From: Comamonadaceae bacterium OTU4NAUVB1
Lineage (GTDB): Bacteria > Pseudomonadota > Gammaproteobacteria > Burkholderiales > Burkholderiaceae_C
Reading direction: 5' to 3'
Assembly: GCA_024372625.1 (NCBI GenBank)
Contig: CP099605.1
Location: 1,736,001 to 1,800,000 of the forward strand
Length of the DNA stretch: 64,000 bases
Position 1 is the stretch's first letter. The number at the start of each line of letters is the position of its first letter. The position numbers and the translations under genes were made by a program. Shown piece after piece: positions 27,530 through 36,409 of the stretch. The notes beneath the pieces were generated by a model. The model was not told the DNA's origin and did not search any database. It worked only from the letters and a program-made list of their open reading frames with translations.

Positions 27530-28689
27530 GGGCCGGTACGGGGTGTCGATGCGGAAGCGGACGCAGGGGCGACCGCGGAAGTTGCCGGAACGGCTGGCCC
27601 GGCGGCACGCGCGTCGGAAGCGCGGTCGACGGGCGCGGACGCGGCGCCGGACGGCGGCGGGGCGGTGGCCGCGCCGGCTGCAGGTGGCGCGGGCTCGATG
27701 CCGCGCTGATAGCGGTTCACCGCCCGGTTGTGCTCGTCGAGCGAGGCGCTGAAATGGCTGCTGCCATCGCCGCGCGAGACGAAATACAGCGATTTGCTCT
27801 GCGCCGGCTGAACCGCCGCCAGCAGCGCCGCCCGGCCCGGCATGGAAATCGGCGTCGGCGGCAGCCCGCCCCGGGTATAGGTGTTCCAAGGCGTGTCGGT
27901 CTGCAAATCCTTCTTGCGCAGGTTGCCGTTGAAGGCGCTACCCATGCCGTAGATGACGGTCGGATCGGTCTGCAGCGGCATGCCCACGCGCAGTCGATTG
28001 TTGAACACGGCGGAAATCTCGGCGCGGTCGCGGGCCTGGCCTGTCTCCTTTTCGACAATGCTGGCCAGGATCAGTGCCTCGTCGGCCGTCTTCAGAGGCA
28101 GGTCGCTGCCGCGCGCGGCCCAGGCGGCTTCCAGCTTCCGGTCCATGGCACGCATCGCGCGCTGCAACACGGCGAAATCGCTCGACCCTTTCGAGTAGGT
28201 GTAGGTGTCCGGGAAGAAGCGTCCCTCCGCCGGGACGCCGGGACGCCCGAGTCGCGCCATGAGCGCCTCGTCGCTCTCGCCCAGGGTATCGGGCCTGAGC
28301 TGCTCGGCCTTGGCCAGCGCGGCGCGCACCTGACGGAAGTTCCAGCCCTCGACCAGCGCGACGCTGCGCGTGGCCTCCTCGCCGCGCACCAGCATGTCGA
28401 GCAGGCCGCGTGGCGTGACGCCCGGCTCCAGTTCGTAGCTGCCGGCCCGGATGCGGCGGTCCTGGCCGGAAAAGCGGAACCAGCCGTAGAGCAAGGGCGC
28501 CGGCACCTGTGCACCGGTGGCCGCCACGGCTTCGGCGATGCCGCGCGGCGTCGTGCCGGGTTCGACGGTCAGATCGATCGACGGCGCGGGCAGCGGGATC
28601 GGCCGGTTGACCCACCACAGCCCCAGCGCGCCCCCACCCAGTGCGATCAGGGCGACCAGAAGGAAAATCGTGAGGAGGAAGCGGCGCAC
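27526..28689 (-). CDS. mltG: Endolytic murein transglycosylase MltG
   Basis: MltG (YceG) cleaves nascent glycan strands in the periplasm next to the inner membrane. It has an N-terminal membrane segment ([18 protein letters not shown]), a LysM-like part, and a catalytic domain with SIVEKETG (Glu) and [18 protein letters not shown] Pro/Ala-rich tail of about 50 residues is unusual. I chose the GTG at 28689, just before the membrane helix, because the upstream 40 codons have clearly lower third-position GC and start only 12 bases from the divergent ygfZ ATG. The ATG at 28809 is the alternative. Confidence 0.92.
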   Translation of the reverse strand: MRRFLLTIFLLVALIALGGGALGLWWVNRPIPLPAPSIDLTVEPGTTPRGIAEAVAATGAQVPAPLLYGWFRFSGQDRRIRAGSYELEPGVTPRGLLDMLVRGEEATRSVALVEGWNFRQVRAALAKAEQLRPDTLGESDEALMARLGRPGVPAEGRFFPDTYTYSKGSSDFAVLQRAMRAMDRKLEAAWAARGSDLPLKTADEALILASIVEKETGQARDRAEISAVFNNRLRVGMPLQTDPTVIYGMGSAFNGNLRKKDLQTDTPWNTYTRGGLPPTPISMPGRAALLAAVQPAQSKSLYFVSRGDGSSHFSASLDEHNRAVNRYQRGIEPAPPAAGAATAPPPSGAASAPVDRASDARAAGPAVPATSAVAPASASASTPRTGP

Positions 28690-28821
28690 GAAAGGACGGT
28701 GGAAGGGGCGGAAGCGGAGGGAAGACGGCGGGGTGACGATGGATCGATCGGGACCGGCCGCGTCGTTTCGCCGTTGGCCCTGCGGCCTCGATGGCACGGC
28801 GGCGGCCATGATAATTCAGCC

Positions 28822-29745
28822 ATGACCCCTGTCGTTTTGAATGGTGTAACCACCCTCGCGCACCTCGGCGTGATCCGTGCCGAAGGCCCCGATGCCGCCG
28901 GTTTCCTTCATGGCCAGCTGACCCAGGATTTCGCGCTCCTGACGCCCTCCGAGGCGCGGTTGGCGGCGCTGTGCACGGCCAAGGGCCGGATGATCGCCAG
29001 CTTCACCGGCATCCGGCCGTCGCCCGAACGCGTCCTGCTGGTGACGAGCCGCGACATCCTGGCGCAGACGCTCAAACGGCTGTCGATGTTCGTGCTGCGC
29101 GCCAAGGTCAAGCTCACCGACGCCAGCGACGAATTCGCGCTGTGGGGCATCGCTGGCACGGCCCTGGTGGTCAACGGGCTCGACGCCATGACGCCGCCCG
29201 GTCGCCGCGTGGACGCGGGTGCGGCTTCGGTCGTCTCGCTGTATCCGGCCGACGGAATTCCGCGCGCGCTGTGGATCGCGCCGCTGGACGCCCCCGCGCC
29301 CGTGGGCGACGCGCTGGCGCCGACCGCCTGGGACTGGAGCGAGGTCCGCAGCGGCATCGCCACCCTGACCGCGCCGGTGGTCGAGGCGTTCGTCCCGCAG
29401 ATGCTCAATTACGAGTCCGTCGGCGGCGTGAACTTCAAGAAGGGCTGCTATCCCGGCCAGGAGGTCGTCGCCCGCAGCCAGTTCCGCGGCACCCTGAAGC
29501 GCCGCACCTACCTGGTCACGGCCGCGGGCGCCGTCGAAGCCGGGCAGGAAGTCTTCACGGCCCAGGACGCCGGGCAACCGGTGGGAACGGTGGTCCAGTC
29601 GGCGTCCGACGCCCAGGGCCGGTGGTCGGCCCTGGTGTCGATGCAGACCTCGGCGACGGAAGCGGGCGCCCTCCACGCAGGCGGCCCCACCGGCCCCGCC
29701 CTGACGGTCGAGCCCCTGCCCTACCCCCTGCTCGCCGACATCTGA
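28822..29745 (+). CDS. ygfZ: tRNA-modifying/Fe-S maintenance folate-binding protein YgfZ
   Basis: A 307-residue YgfZ/GcvT-like protein that supports Fe-S enzyme function and tRNA modification in a folate-dependent way. The signature KGCYPGQEVVAR is present, preceded by VPQMLNYESVGGVNFKKGC at about residue 200. The start ATG lies seven bases after a GATAAT box at 28810-28815, so it may be translated from a leaderless transcript. It is divergent from mltG. Confidence 0.92.
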   Translation: MTPVVLNGVTTLAHLGVIRAEGPDAAGFLHGQLTQDFALLTPSEARLAALCTAKGRMIASFTGIRPSPERVLLVTSRDILAQTLKRLSMFVLRAKVKLTDASDEFALWGIAGTALVVNGLDAMTPPGRRVDAGAASVVSLYPADGIPRALWIAPLDAPAPVGDALAPTAWDWSEVRSGIATLTAPVVEAFVPQMLNYESVGGVNFKKGCYPGQEVVARSQFRGTLKRRTYLVTAAGAVEAGQEVFTAQDAGQPVGTVVQSASDAQGRWSALVSMQTSATEAGALHAGGPTGPALTVEPLPYPLLADI

Positions 29746-29776
29746 CCCGCGAGCCCGGGCGCCCGGGCGGATCGCC

Positions 29777-30034
29777 TCAGCAGCATCGGCCCTTGCCGCC
29801 GCCGTAGCGCGCGTCCTGGCGTTCGCGGAAGAACGCCTCGTGGCTCATCGGCGTCCGATCGGGGTGCGTGAGCCGCATGTGCGCGACGTAGGTGCCGTAG
29901 TCTGGCTGGCCGACCATCAGGCGCAGCGACCGGGCCAGCGTGCGGCCGAGGTAGCGTCCGGCCTCCGGCAGGCTCATCCCGCCCAGGCCGCCGTCGACGC
30001 TACTGGCGTTGTTGGCGCCGCCCTCCTTCGTCAT
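29777..30034 (-). CDS. YbdD/YjiX family small protein
   Basis: An 85-residue protein of the DUF466 (YbdD/YjiX) family, with GRTLARSLRLMVGQPDYGTYVAHM and HPDRTPMSHEAFFRERQDARYG. Members are nearly always encoded directly after cstA-type transporters. Here its ATG overlaps the cstA stop by four bases (ATGA). It carries a Cys-Cys end (GGGKGRCC). The role is thought to relate to pyruvate or peptide uptake, but is not settled. Confidence 0.88.
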   Translation of the reverse strand: MTKEGGANNASSVDGGLGGMSLPEAGRYLGRTLARSLRLMVGQPDYGTYVAHMRLTHPDRTPMSHEAFFRERQDARYGGGKGRCC

Positions 30035-32100
30035 GCCTTCGCCGGCGTCGTCGCCAACGCCTCGAACGGTGTCTCGTGCACGGTCGGATGGTTCGCCGCG
30101 CGGGCCGCCAGGCAGGCCTTGACGCTGTAGACCAGCACGCTCAGCACGACGAACATGAACAGCGCGCACAGGCCCGCGTCGAGCCGGTCGTTGAAGACGA
30201 TGCGGGCCATGGCCTCGGGCGTTTTCGCCGGTGCGATGAGCACGCCCTGCGCCAGACCGTCGGCATAGCGCGAGGCATGCGCCAGGAAGCCCACCTTGGG
30301 GTCGGCCGAGAAGATCTTCTGCCAGCCCGCCGTCAGCGTGCAGGCCAGCAGCCACACGGTGGGCACCACCGCCACCCAGGCGTAGCGCTCGCGCTTCATG
30401 CGGAACAGCACGACCGTGCCCAGCAGCAGGGCCACGGCGGCCAGCATCTGGTTGGAGATGCCGAACAGCGGCCACAGCGTGTTGATGCCGCCCAGCGGAT
30501 CGACCACGCCCTGGTACAGGAAGTAGCCCCAGGCCGCGACGGTCAGCGCCGTGGCGATCAGGTTGGCCGGCAGCGAGTCGGTCTTGCCCAGGGCGGGCAC
30601 GAAGCTGCCCAGCAAATCCTGCAGCATGAAGCGGCCGGCGCGCGTGCCGGCATCCACCGCCGTCAGGATGAAAAGAGCCTCGAACAGGATCGCGAAGTGA
30701 TACCAGAAAGCCATCATCCCCGGGCCGCCGAGCGCCTGGTGCAGGATGTGCGCCATGCCCACCGCCAGCGTCGGGGCGCCGCCCGTGCGCCCCAGGATGG
30801 TGGTCTCGCCCACGTCCTTGGCGGTCTGGATCAGCATCTCCGGCGTGACGACGAAGCCCCAGCTGGAGATCGTCTGCGCCACGGTGGCCGCGTCGCTGCC
30901 CACCAGCGCGGCCGGGCTGTTCATCGCGAAGTAGATGCCCGGCTCGATGCACGAGGCCGCCACCAGCGCCATCACCGCCACGAAGGATTCGGCCAGCATG
31001 CCGCCATAGCCGATGAAGCGGGCATGGCTTTCGTTGTCGAGCATCTTGGGCGTGGTGCCCGAGGAGATCAGCGCGTGGAAGCCCGACACCGCGCCGCAGG
31101 CGATGGTGATGAACAGGAACGGGAACAGGCTGCCCGACCACACCGGGCCGTTGCCCTGGGCGAACTGCGTGACGGCCGGCATCTGCAGCGTCGGCGCGAC
31201 GAAGACGATGCCGATGGCCAGCGCCAGGATGGTGCCGATCTTCAGGAAGGTCGAGAGGTAGTCGCGCGGCGCGAGCAGCAGCCACACCGGCAGCGTGGCG
31301 GCGACGAAGCCGTAGCCGATCAGCATCCAGGTCAGGGCCTTGCCGTCGAAGGTGAACATGGCGGCCCACGCCGGGTTCTGGCTGACCGCCTGGCCACCGA
31401 AGATCGCCAGCATGAGCAGCACGAAGCCGATCACCGACACCTCGCCGATGCGGCCCGGGCGGATGTAGCGCAGGTAGACGCCCATGAAAAGCGCCACCGG
31501 AATCGTCGCGGCCACCGTGAAGGCGCCCCAGGGCGATTCGGCCAGCGCCTTCACCACGATCAGCGCCAGCACCGCCAGGATGATGATCATGATCATGAAG
31601 GTGCCGAACAGCGCGATCATCCCCGGCACGATGCCCATCTCCTGCTTGATGAGGTCGCCCAGCGAGCGGCCGTCGCGCCGCGTCGAGATGAACAGCACGA
31701 TGAAGTCCTGCACCGCGCCGGCGAACACCACGCCCGCCAGGATCCACAGCAGTCCCGGCAGGTAGCCCATCTGCGCCGCCAGCACCGGCCCGACCAGCGG
31801 ACCCGCCCCGGCGATGGCCGCGAAGTGGTGGCCGAACAGCACGTTCTTGTCGGTCGGCACGTAGTCCAGGCCGTCGTTGTGGCGGTGCGCCGGCGTCTTG
31901 CGGCGCGCGTCGAGCCCGAGCACGCGCTCGGCGATGAACAGGCTGTAGTAGCGGTAGGCGATCAGGTAGACGCACACGGCGGCCACCACGATCCAGAGGG
32001 CGCTGATGGCCTCGCCGCGCGAGAGCGCCACGGTGCCCAGCGAGAAGGCGCCGGCGATCGCGACGAGGAACCACACGAGGTGGCGGCGGATGCTTGGCAT
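30031..32100 (-). CDS. cstA: Carbon starvation protein CstA (peptide/pyruvate transporter)
   Basis: A 689-residue integral membrane protein with about 16-18 membrane segments. The conserved CstA core is present: HHFAAIAGAGPLVGPVLAAQ near residue 90, DFIVLFISTRRDGRSLGDLI, and GGINTLWPLFGISNQMLAA near residue 545. CstA homologues import peptides or pyruvate during carbon limitation. It follows a two-component system (the response regulator ends 116 bases upstream) and is overlapped by the ybdD gene, so regulation by that system is plausible. Confidence 0.94.
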   Translation of the reverse strand: MPSIRRHLVWFLVAIAGAFSLGTVALSRGEAISALWIVVAAVCVYLIAYRYYSLFIAERVLGLDARRKTPAHRHNDGLDYVPTDKNVLFGHHFAAIAGAGPLVGPVLAAQMGYLPGLLWILAGVVFAGAVQDFIVLFISTRRDGRSLGDLIKQEMGIVPGMIALFGTFMIMIIILAVLALIVVKALAESPWGAFTVAATIPVALFMGVYLRYIRPGRIGEVSVIGFVLLMLAIFGGQAVSQNPAWAAMFTFDGKALTWMLIGYGFVAATLPVWLLLAPRDYLSTFLKIGTILALAIGIVFVAPTLQMPAVTQFAQGNGPVWSGSLFPFLFITIACGAVSGFHALISSGTTPKMLDNESHARFIGYGGMLAESFVAVMALVAASCIEPGIYFAMNSPAALVGSDAATVAQTISSWGFVVTPEMLIQTAKDVGETTILGRTGGAPTLAVGMAHILHQALGGPGMMAFWYHFAILFEALFILTAVDAGTRAGRFMLQDLLGSFVPALGKTDSLPANLIATALTVAAWGYFLYQGVVDPLGGINTLWPLFGISNQMLAAVALLLGTVVLFRMKRERYAWVAVVPTVWLLACTLTAGWQKIFSADPKVGFLAHASRYADGLAQGVLIAPAKTPEAMARIVFNDRLDAGLCALFMFVVLSVLVYSVKACLAARAANHPTVHETPFEALATTPAKA

Positions 32101-32215
32101 CGGTGTTGTCTCCGTAAGGAAAAAGTTCCTGGAGTGTTGCCGGCTTGCCGCGCGCGGGCATCCGTCGGACCGCGCGGGCGAACCGCGCGGTACCTCGTAA
32201 GTGAAAACCCGAAGC

Positions 32216-32905
32216 TCAGTCGCCGCCGAACCGGCGTGCGTGTTCCACGGCGTACTTGATCAGTTCGGCTTGGCCTTCAAGCCCCAGGCGCCGCTTGATG
32301 CTCTGGCGATGCGCCTCGACCGTGCGCACGCTCAGGTCGAGATCGCGCGCGATCTGCTTGCTGGACGCGCCCCGGCCCAGCGCGCTCAGGATCTCGCCCT
32401 CGCGCGGCGTGAGCAGCGGACGTGGCGCCTGGCTGCGGAAGAGCCGCTGCGACACCGCCGGGCTCAGGAAGGTGCCCCCGGCCGTGACGGCATGGATCGC
32501 CGCGACGATCTCGGCCGCCGGTGCGTCCTTCAGCACGTAGCCGCGCGCGCCCGCCTGCAGGGCGCGCTGCACGTACTCGGGGTTGTCGTACATGCTGAGC
32601 ATCACCACGCGCAGCGTGGGCCAGCGCGCCAGCAGCACGCCCGCCAGTTCGATGCCGTTCATGTCCTTCATGCCGACGTCGGCCAGCACCAGGTCGGGCC
32701 GCAGCGTCTCGACGAGCGCCAGCGCGTCCAGCGCCGATCCGGCCTCGCCGACGATCTCCAGGCCCGGCAGGCTGCCCAGCCGGACGCGCAGGCCGTCGCG
32801 CACCAGCGGGTGGTCGTCGACCAGGAACAGGCGGATGCCCGGGGGAGCGGGCGGCGCGGGCGTCGTGGCGGTCGCGCCGGCGAGGGGCGATGGAGGGATC
32901 GTCAT
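32216..32905 (-). CDS. LuxR/NarL-family response regulator
   Basis: A 229-residue regulator with a receiver domain (LFLVDDHPLVRDGL; phosphoacceptor Asp76 in VLADVGMKDMNG; Lys in GYVLKDAP) and a C-terminal LuxR-type helix-turn-helix (LTPREGEILSALGRGASSKQ). It has an N-terminal Pro/Ala/Thr-rich extension of about 22 residues. The ATG at 32905 overlaps the histidine kinase stop by four bases. The adjacent cstA is the probable target. Confidence 0.93.
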   Translation of the reverse strand: MTIPPSPLAGATATTPAPPAPPGIRLFLVDDHPLVRDGLRVRLGSLPGLEIVGEAGSALDALALVETLRPDLVLADVGMKDMNGIELAGVLLARWPTLRVVMLSMYDNPEYVQRALQAGARGYVLKDAPAAEIVAAIHAVTAGGTFLSPAVSQRLFRSQAPRPLLTPREGEILSALGRGASSKQIARDLDLSVRTVEAHRQSIKRRLGLEGQAELIKYAVEHARRFGGD

Positions 32906-34281
32906 GCGGAAGCAGCCGGTTGAAGGTGACCGAAAGGCACCGCGGCGATGACCTGGGTGCCCGGCCCGCCGCCCTGCCGCGTGCGCACGGTGAGCTCGCC
33001 GCCGATGGCGTCGAGCCGCTCGCGCATGTTGCGCAGGCCGATGCCGCGGCGTGGGTCCTCGGCCAGCGCCGCGGCGTCGAAGCCGTGGCCGTCGTCGCTC
33101 ACCTCCAGCCGCAGTCCGGCGGCATCGGCGTCGAGCACGATGGCCACACGGCGCGCCCGCGCGTGCTTGTGGACGTTGGTCAGGGCTTCCTGCGCGACGC
33201 GGAACAGCGCGGTCTTGACGTCCGCCGGCAGCTCGCGCGCTTCGCCCCGCACGGCGACCTCGACGCGCAGCGATCCCGCCTCGCCGAACTCGGCGCCCAG
33301 GTGTTCGAGCGCGGCGGGCAGCCCCAGCGTGTCGAGCAGCGCCGGGCGCAGCCGGTGCGACAGGCGCCGCACCTCGGAGAGCGAATCGTTCAGGCGCGAC
33401 AGGGCCTTGGCCAACGCGGGCGGGGCCACCCGATCGGCCCGCTCCAGCGCGTCCACGCCCGACTCGATCAGCAGCTTGGCCGACACCAGCGTCTGGCTCA
33501 CGCCATCGTGCAGTTCGCGCGCGAGATGGGCGCGCTCCTCTTCCTGCGAGCGCACCACCCGGCGTGCCAGGAGGCGCAGCCTCGCTTCGGCCACGCGGTG
33601 CTCGCTCAGGTTGAGCAGCAGGCCCCCGGCGCTCACCACGCCCAGGCACGTCGCGGCGATGGCGGCGATCCAGAGCATCGTGGTCGTCACGTTGTCCGCC
33701 ACCTGCTGCTGCAGGGCCTGCATGGCGACCTCGACATCGTCGAGGTAGAGCCCGGTGCCCAGCATCCAGCCCCAGCGCGGCAACGCCGTCACGTAGCCGA
33801 GCTTGGGCGCGCGCTGGGCGCTCGAGGGCTTGCGCCACTCGTACTCCACGTAGCCCCCGCCGGCCACCGCACGGCCGATGAGGTCCTGGATCGTGCGCCG
33901 CCCCGTCGAGTCGGTGAGCGCCCACAGGTCCTGGCCCTCCAGCTCGTGCTGGCGCGAATGCATGAGCGAGCGGCCCTGCAGGTCGTAGACGAAGAAATAG
34001 CCGTCGTCGCCGTAGTCCAGCGCGGCCAGCCGGCGCAGCGCTTCCTGACGCGTCGCCGGGTCGTCACGCCCGGCGTCGTAGAGCGGGCGGACCGTGCTCA
34101 CGGCCAGTTCGACATAGCTTCGCAGTTCGGAGCGCCGCTGCGCCAGCAGGCTCTGCTCCACCAGCGAGCGCTCGCGCGCGGCGAGGTCGCGCTCCTGGTG
34201 CCACACGGCGGCGGCCACCAGCCCCAGCGCGACCAGCAGCGGCGCGACCGCCAGGGCGACGATCTTGGTGCGCAGGTTCAT
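32902..34281 (-). CDS. Cache-domain sensor histidine kinase (HisKA_3 type)
   Basis: A 459-residue membrane sensor. It begins with a membrane helix (KIVALAVAPLLVALGLVAAAV), followed by a periplasmic single Cache domain (about residues 30-205, including YDAGRDDPATRQEALRRL and DDGYFFVYDLQGRSLMH), a second helix (about 215-240), a HisKA_3 module with phosphoacceptor His258 (ARELHDGVSQ) and an HATPase domain (NVHKHARARRVAIVL, SDDGHGFD). It pairs with the overlapping LuxR-type regulator. Cache domains usually bind small organic molecules such as carboxylates, in keeping with cstA nearby. Confidence 0.93.
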   Translation of the reverse strand: MNLRTKIVALAVAPLLVALGLVAAAVWHQERDLAARERSLVEQSLLAQRRSELRSYVELAVSTVRPLYDAGRDDPATRQEALRRLAALDYGDDGYFFVYDLQGRSLMHSRQHELEGQDLWALTDSTGRRTIQDLIGRAVAGGGYVEYEWRKPSSAQRAPKLGYVTALPRWGWMLGTGLYLDDVEVAMQALQQQVADNVTTTMLWIAAIAATCLGVVSAGGLLLNLSEHRVAEARLRLLARRVVRSQEEERAHLARELHDGVSQTLVSAKLLIESGVDALERADRVAPPALAKALSRLNDSLSEVRRLSHRLRPALLDTLGLPAALEHLGAEFGEAGSLRVEVAVRGEARELPADVKTALFRVAQEALTNVHKHARARRVAIVLDADAAGLRLEVSDDGHGFDAAALAEDPRRGIGLRNMRERLDAIGGELTVRTRQGGGPGTQVIAAVPFGHLQPAASA

Positions 34282-34321
34282 CGGGCGGCGCACGGTGCAG
34301 GAGCGATGGCGCGCGGCGCGT

Positions 34322-35266
34322 TCACGCCGGCCGCAGCGACCGGCGCATCTCGATGTGCGCGATGCCGGCCTCCTCGAAGGGCTCGCCGTGCGGCACATAG
34401 CCCAGTGCGGCATAGAAGGACTGCGCACTGCGCTGGGCATGCAGCACGATGTCGTGGTCGCCCCGCGCGCGCGCGGCTTCCTCCAGCGCACGCAGCACCG
34501 TCGCGCCGTGGCCACCGCCGCGCAGGGCACGGTCCACCGCCATGCGCCCCACCCGCCCCACGCCCGGCGCCTGCGCCACCAGACGGGCCGTGGCGACGGC
34601 GCGGCCAAGGCCGTTGAGCGCGACGACGTGCAGGGCCGTGGCATCGTGCTCGTCCCATTCCAGCGCCTCCGGCACGCCCTGCTCCTTCACGAACACCGCG
34701 CGGCGCAGCACACCGGCCTCGCGCCCCACGCGCTGCCAGTCGCCCACCACCACCTCGCACGCGGGCTCGCCCGCTTCGTAACGCCCGAACAGCGCCCGCA
34801 GGACATCGGGCACCGGCCGGGACTTCTGCGTCGCGGGATCGGCGAAGACGTGCACCAGCTCGACCTGCGCCAGCACCTCGTCGGCACGGAACAGCGCGCC
34901 GGAGAAGGTGATCGACGAGGTGCCCACGCGATCGCAGCGCAGCGCCACGTCCAGCACGTCGTCCAGCCGGGCCGAGGCGTGGAAGTCGAGCGTCGCCTTG
35001 CGCGCGTAGAGTTCGCCGCCCAGTGCCGCCATCGACGCCGAATACGGCAGCGCCAGGGCGCGCCAGTAGTCGCCCACGGCGGTGTCGAAGTACATCAGGT
35101 AGTGGGCGTTGAAGACGATGCCCTGCATGTCGATCTCCGACCAGCGCACGCGCAGGCGGTGGAAGCAGCGGTAGTCGGCGCGGCGCGGGCGTCCGGCGCG
35201 CGCGGCATCGGTGACGGTGGATGAAAGCGATGGGGTCGTTGGGGTCGATGGAGTCGTTGGGGTCAT
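34322..35266 (-). CDS. Bifunctional YbgC/FadM-type acyl-CoA thioesterase and GNAT acetyltransferase
   Basis: A 314-residue two-domain protein. After a Thr/Pro repeat (TPTTPSTPTTPS) and a short linker, residues about 30-155 form a hot-dog thioesterase (RVRWSEIDMQGIVFNAHYLM with the catalytic Asp), and residues about 170-314 a GNAT domain (RRAVFVKEQGVPEALEWDE, VGRMAVDRALRGGGHGATVL). The GNAT half resembles the ElaA-type N-acyltransferase. The two parts are in one uninterrupted frame. The ATG at 35266 avoids overlap with the esterase gene upstream. It precedes the sensor kinase by 40 bases. Confidence 0.85.
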   Translation of the reverse strand: MTPTTPSTPTTPSLSSTVTDAARAGRPRRADYRCFHRLRVRWSEIDMQGIVFNAHYLMYFDTAVGDYWRALALPYSASMAALGGELYARKATLDFHASARLDDVLDVALRCDRVGTSSITFSGALFRADEVLAQVELVHVFADPATQKSRPVPDVLRALFGRYEAGEPACEVVVGDWQRVGREAGVLRRAVFVKEQGVPEALEWDEHDATALHVVALNGLGRAVATARLVAQAPGVGRVGRMAVDRALRGGGHGATVLRALEEAARARGDHDIVLHAQRSAQSFYAALGYVPHGEPFEEAGIAHIEMRRSLRPA

Positions 35267-35318
35267 GGCATCCAGGGCATCGGGTTGAACGGGGCGGGTC
35301 ACGGGCGACAACGGATCG

Positions 35319-36248
35319 TCAGGAGAACAGGGCCTGCCGGAGCGCGCGGCCGGCGTCGTCGTGCGCCTGCAGCGCTTCGGGGATGGCACGCCCCATCTTG
35401 ACGAATTCATGGATCACGCCGCGATAGATCTCCAGGTCCACCGCGACGCCGGCCGCGCGCAGCTTGTCGGCAAACGCGATGCCCTCGTCGACCAGCGGAT
35501 CGGCCTCGGCCAGACCGATCCAGGCCGGCGCCACGCCTTCGACGTCGTCGGCGTTCAGCGGCGCGAAGCGCCAGTCCTCGCGGTCCGCCGGCGTGCGCAC
35601 GTACTGGCCGAAGAACCACGCGATGAGCGCCTCGTCGAGCAACGGGCCAGCGGCAAAGCGCCGGTGGGACGCCGTGTCCTGATGCGCCGTCGTCCCGGGA
35701 TAGAACAGCAGTTGCAGGGCGAGCGGCAGTCCCTCGTCGCGCGCCATCACGCCACAGACGGCCGCCAGCGTGCCGCCGGCGCTGTCGCCACCCACCGCCA
35801 GGCGCGTGCCGTCGAGCCCCAGCGCGGCCGCCTCGCGGGCGACGGCGCGCACCGCGTCCCACGCATCGTCGGACGCGGTCGGAAACCGGTGTTCGGGCGC
35901 GAGACGGTAGCCGACCGACACCACGGCGCAGCCCCCCTTCTGCGCCAGCACGCGGCACAGCGTGTCGTGCGTGGCGATGCTGCCGACGGTGAAACCGCCG
36001 CCGTGGAAATAGACCAGCACCGGCAGGCGCTCGCCGGATGGCGCGTACAGCCGCGCCGGCAGCGCGACGCCGTCGCGCGCCGCGAAGGTCAGGTCCTCGA
36101 CGCGGGCCAGATCGGGCCGGGGCACTTCCAGCACGCCCGCGCCCTTCTCGTAGGCAGCCCGGGCACCGGCGGGCGTGAGGCTGTGCAGGGCCGGCTGGCG
36201 CGCGCGCGCCATGCGCTCGATCACGCCTTGCATCTTGGATGTCAGCAC
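35319..36248 (-). CDS. Alpha/beta hydrolase, hormone-sensitive-lipase-like esterase
   Basis: A 309-residue esterase of the HSL (family IV) group. The oxyanion-hole motif HGGGFTVGS, the nucleophile motif GGDSAGG, the Asp in AEADPLVDEG and the His in GVIHEFVKMG form the full catalytic set. It is expected to cleave short-chain esters in the cytoplasm. It begins at a GTG at 36248 (MLTSKMQGVIERMA); an ATG at 36233 is possible. It is divergent from the alcohol dehydrogenase gene and may be first in the minus-strand unit leading to cstA. Confidence 0.9.
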   Translation of the reverse strand: MLTSKMQGVIERMARARQPALHSLTPAGARAAYEKGAGVLEVPRPDLARVEDLTFAARDGVALPARLYAPSGERLPVLVYFHGGGFTVGSIATHDTLCRVLAQKGGCAVVSVGYRLAPEHRFPTASDDAWDAVRAVAREAAALGLDGTRLAVGGDSAGGTLAAVCGVMARDEGLPLALQLLFYPGTTAHQDTASHRRFAAGPLLDEALIAWFFGQYVRTPADREDWRFAPLNADDVEGVAPAWIGLAEADPLVDEGIAFADKLRAAGVAVDLEIYRGVIHEFVKMGRAIPEALQAHDDAGRALRQALFS

Positions 36249-36409
36249 GGGCCGCTCCGTCGGCAGGCCGCGCGCACGGGACGCGCGGTTAGGGTTTCGG
36301 TCATGGGCAAGCCGGGCTCCATTGGCTAGATTGAGGGGCTGCGCATCGTACCCGCCGCCTTCCCGGCGACCCGCGCTCCTTTCCTACCCCCCATCTGCAC
36401 GACCCCGAC

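Noticed and set aside
35267..35410. Longer N-terminus for the thioesterase-GNAT gene
   Set aside because: It would overlap the 3' end of the esterase gene and has no family resemblance; the ATG at 35266 was preferred.
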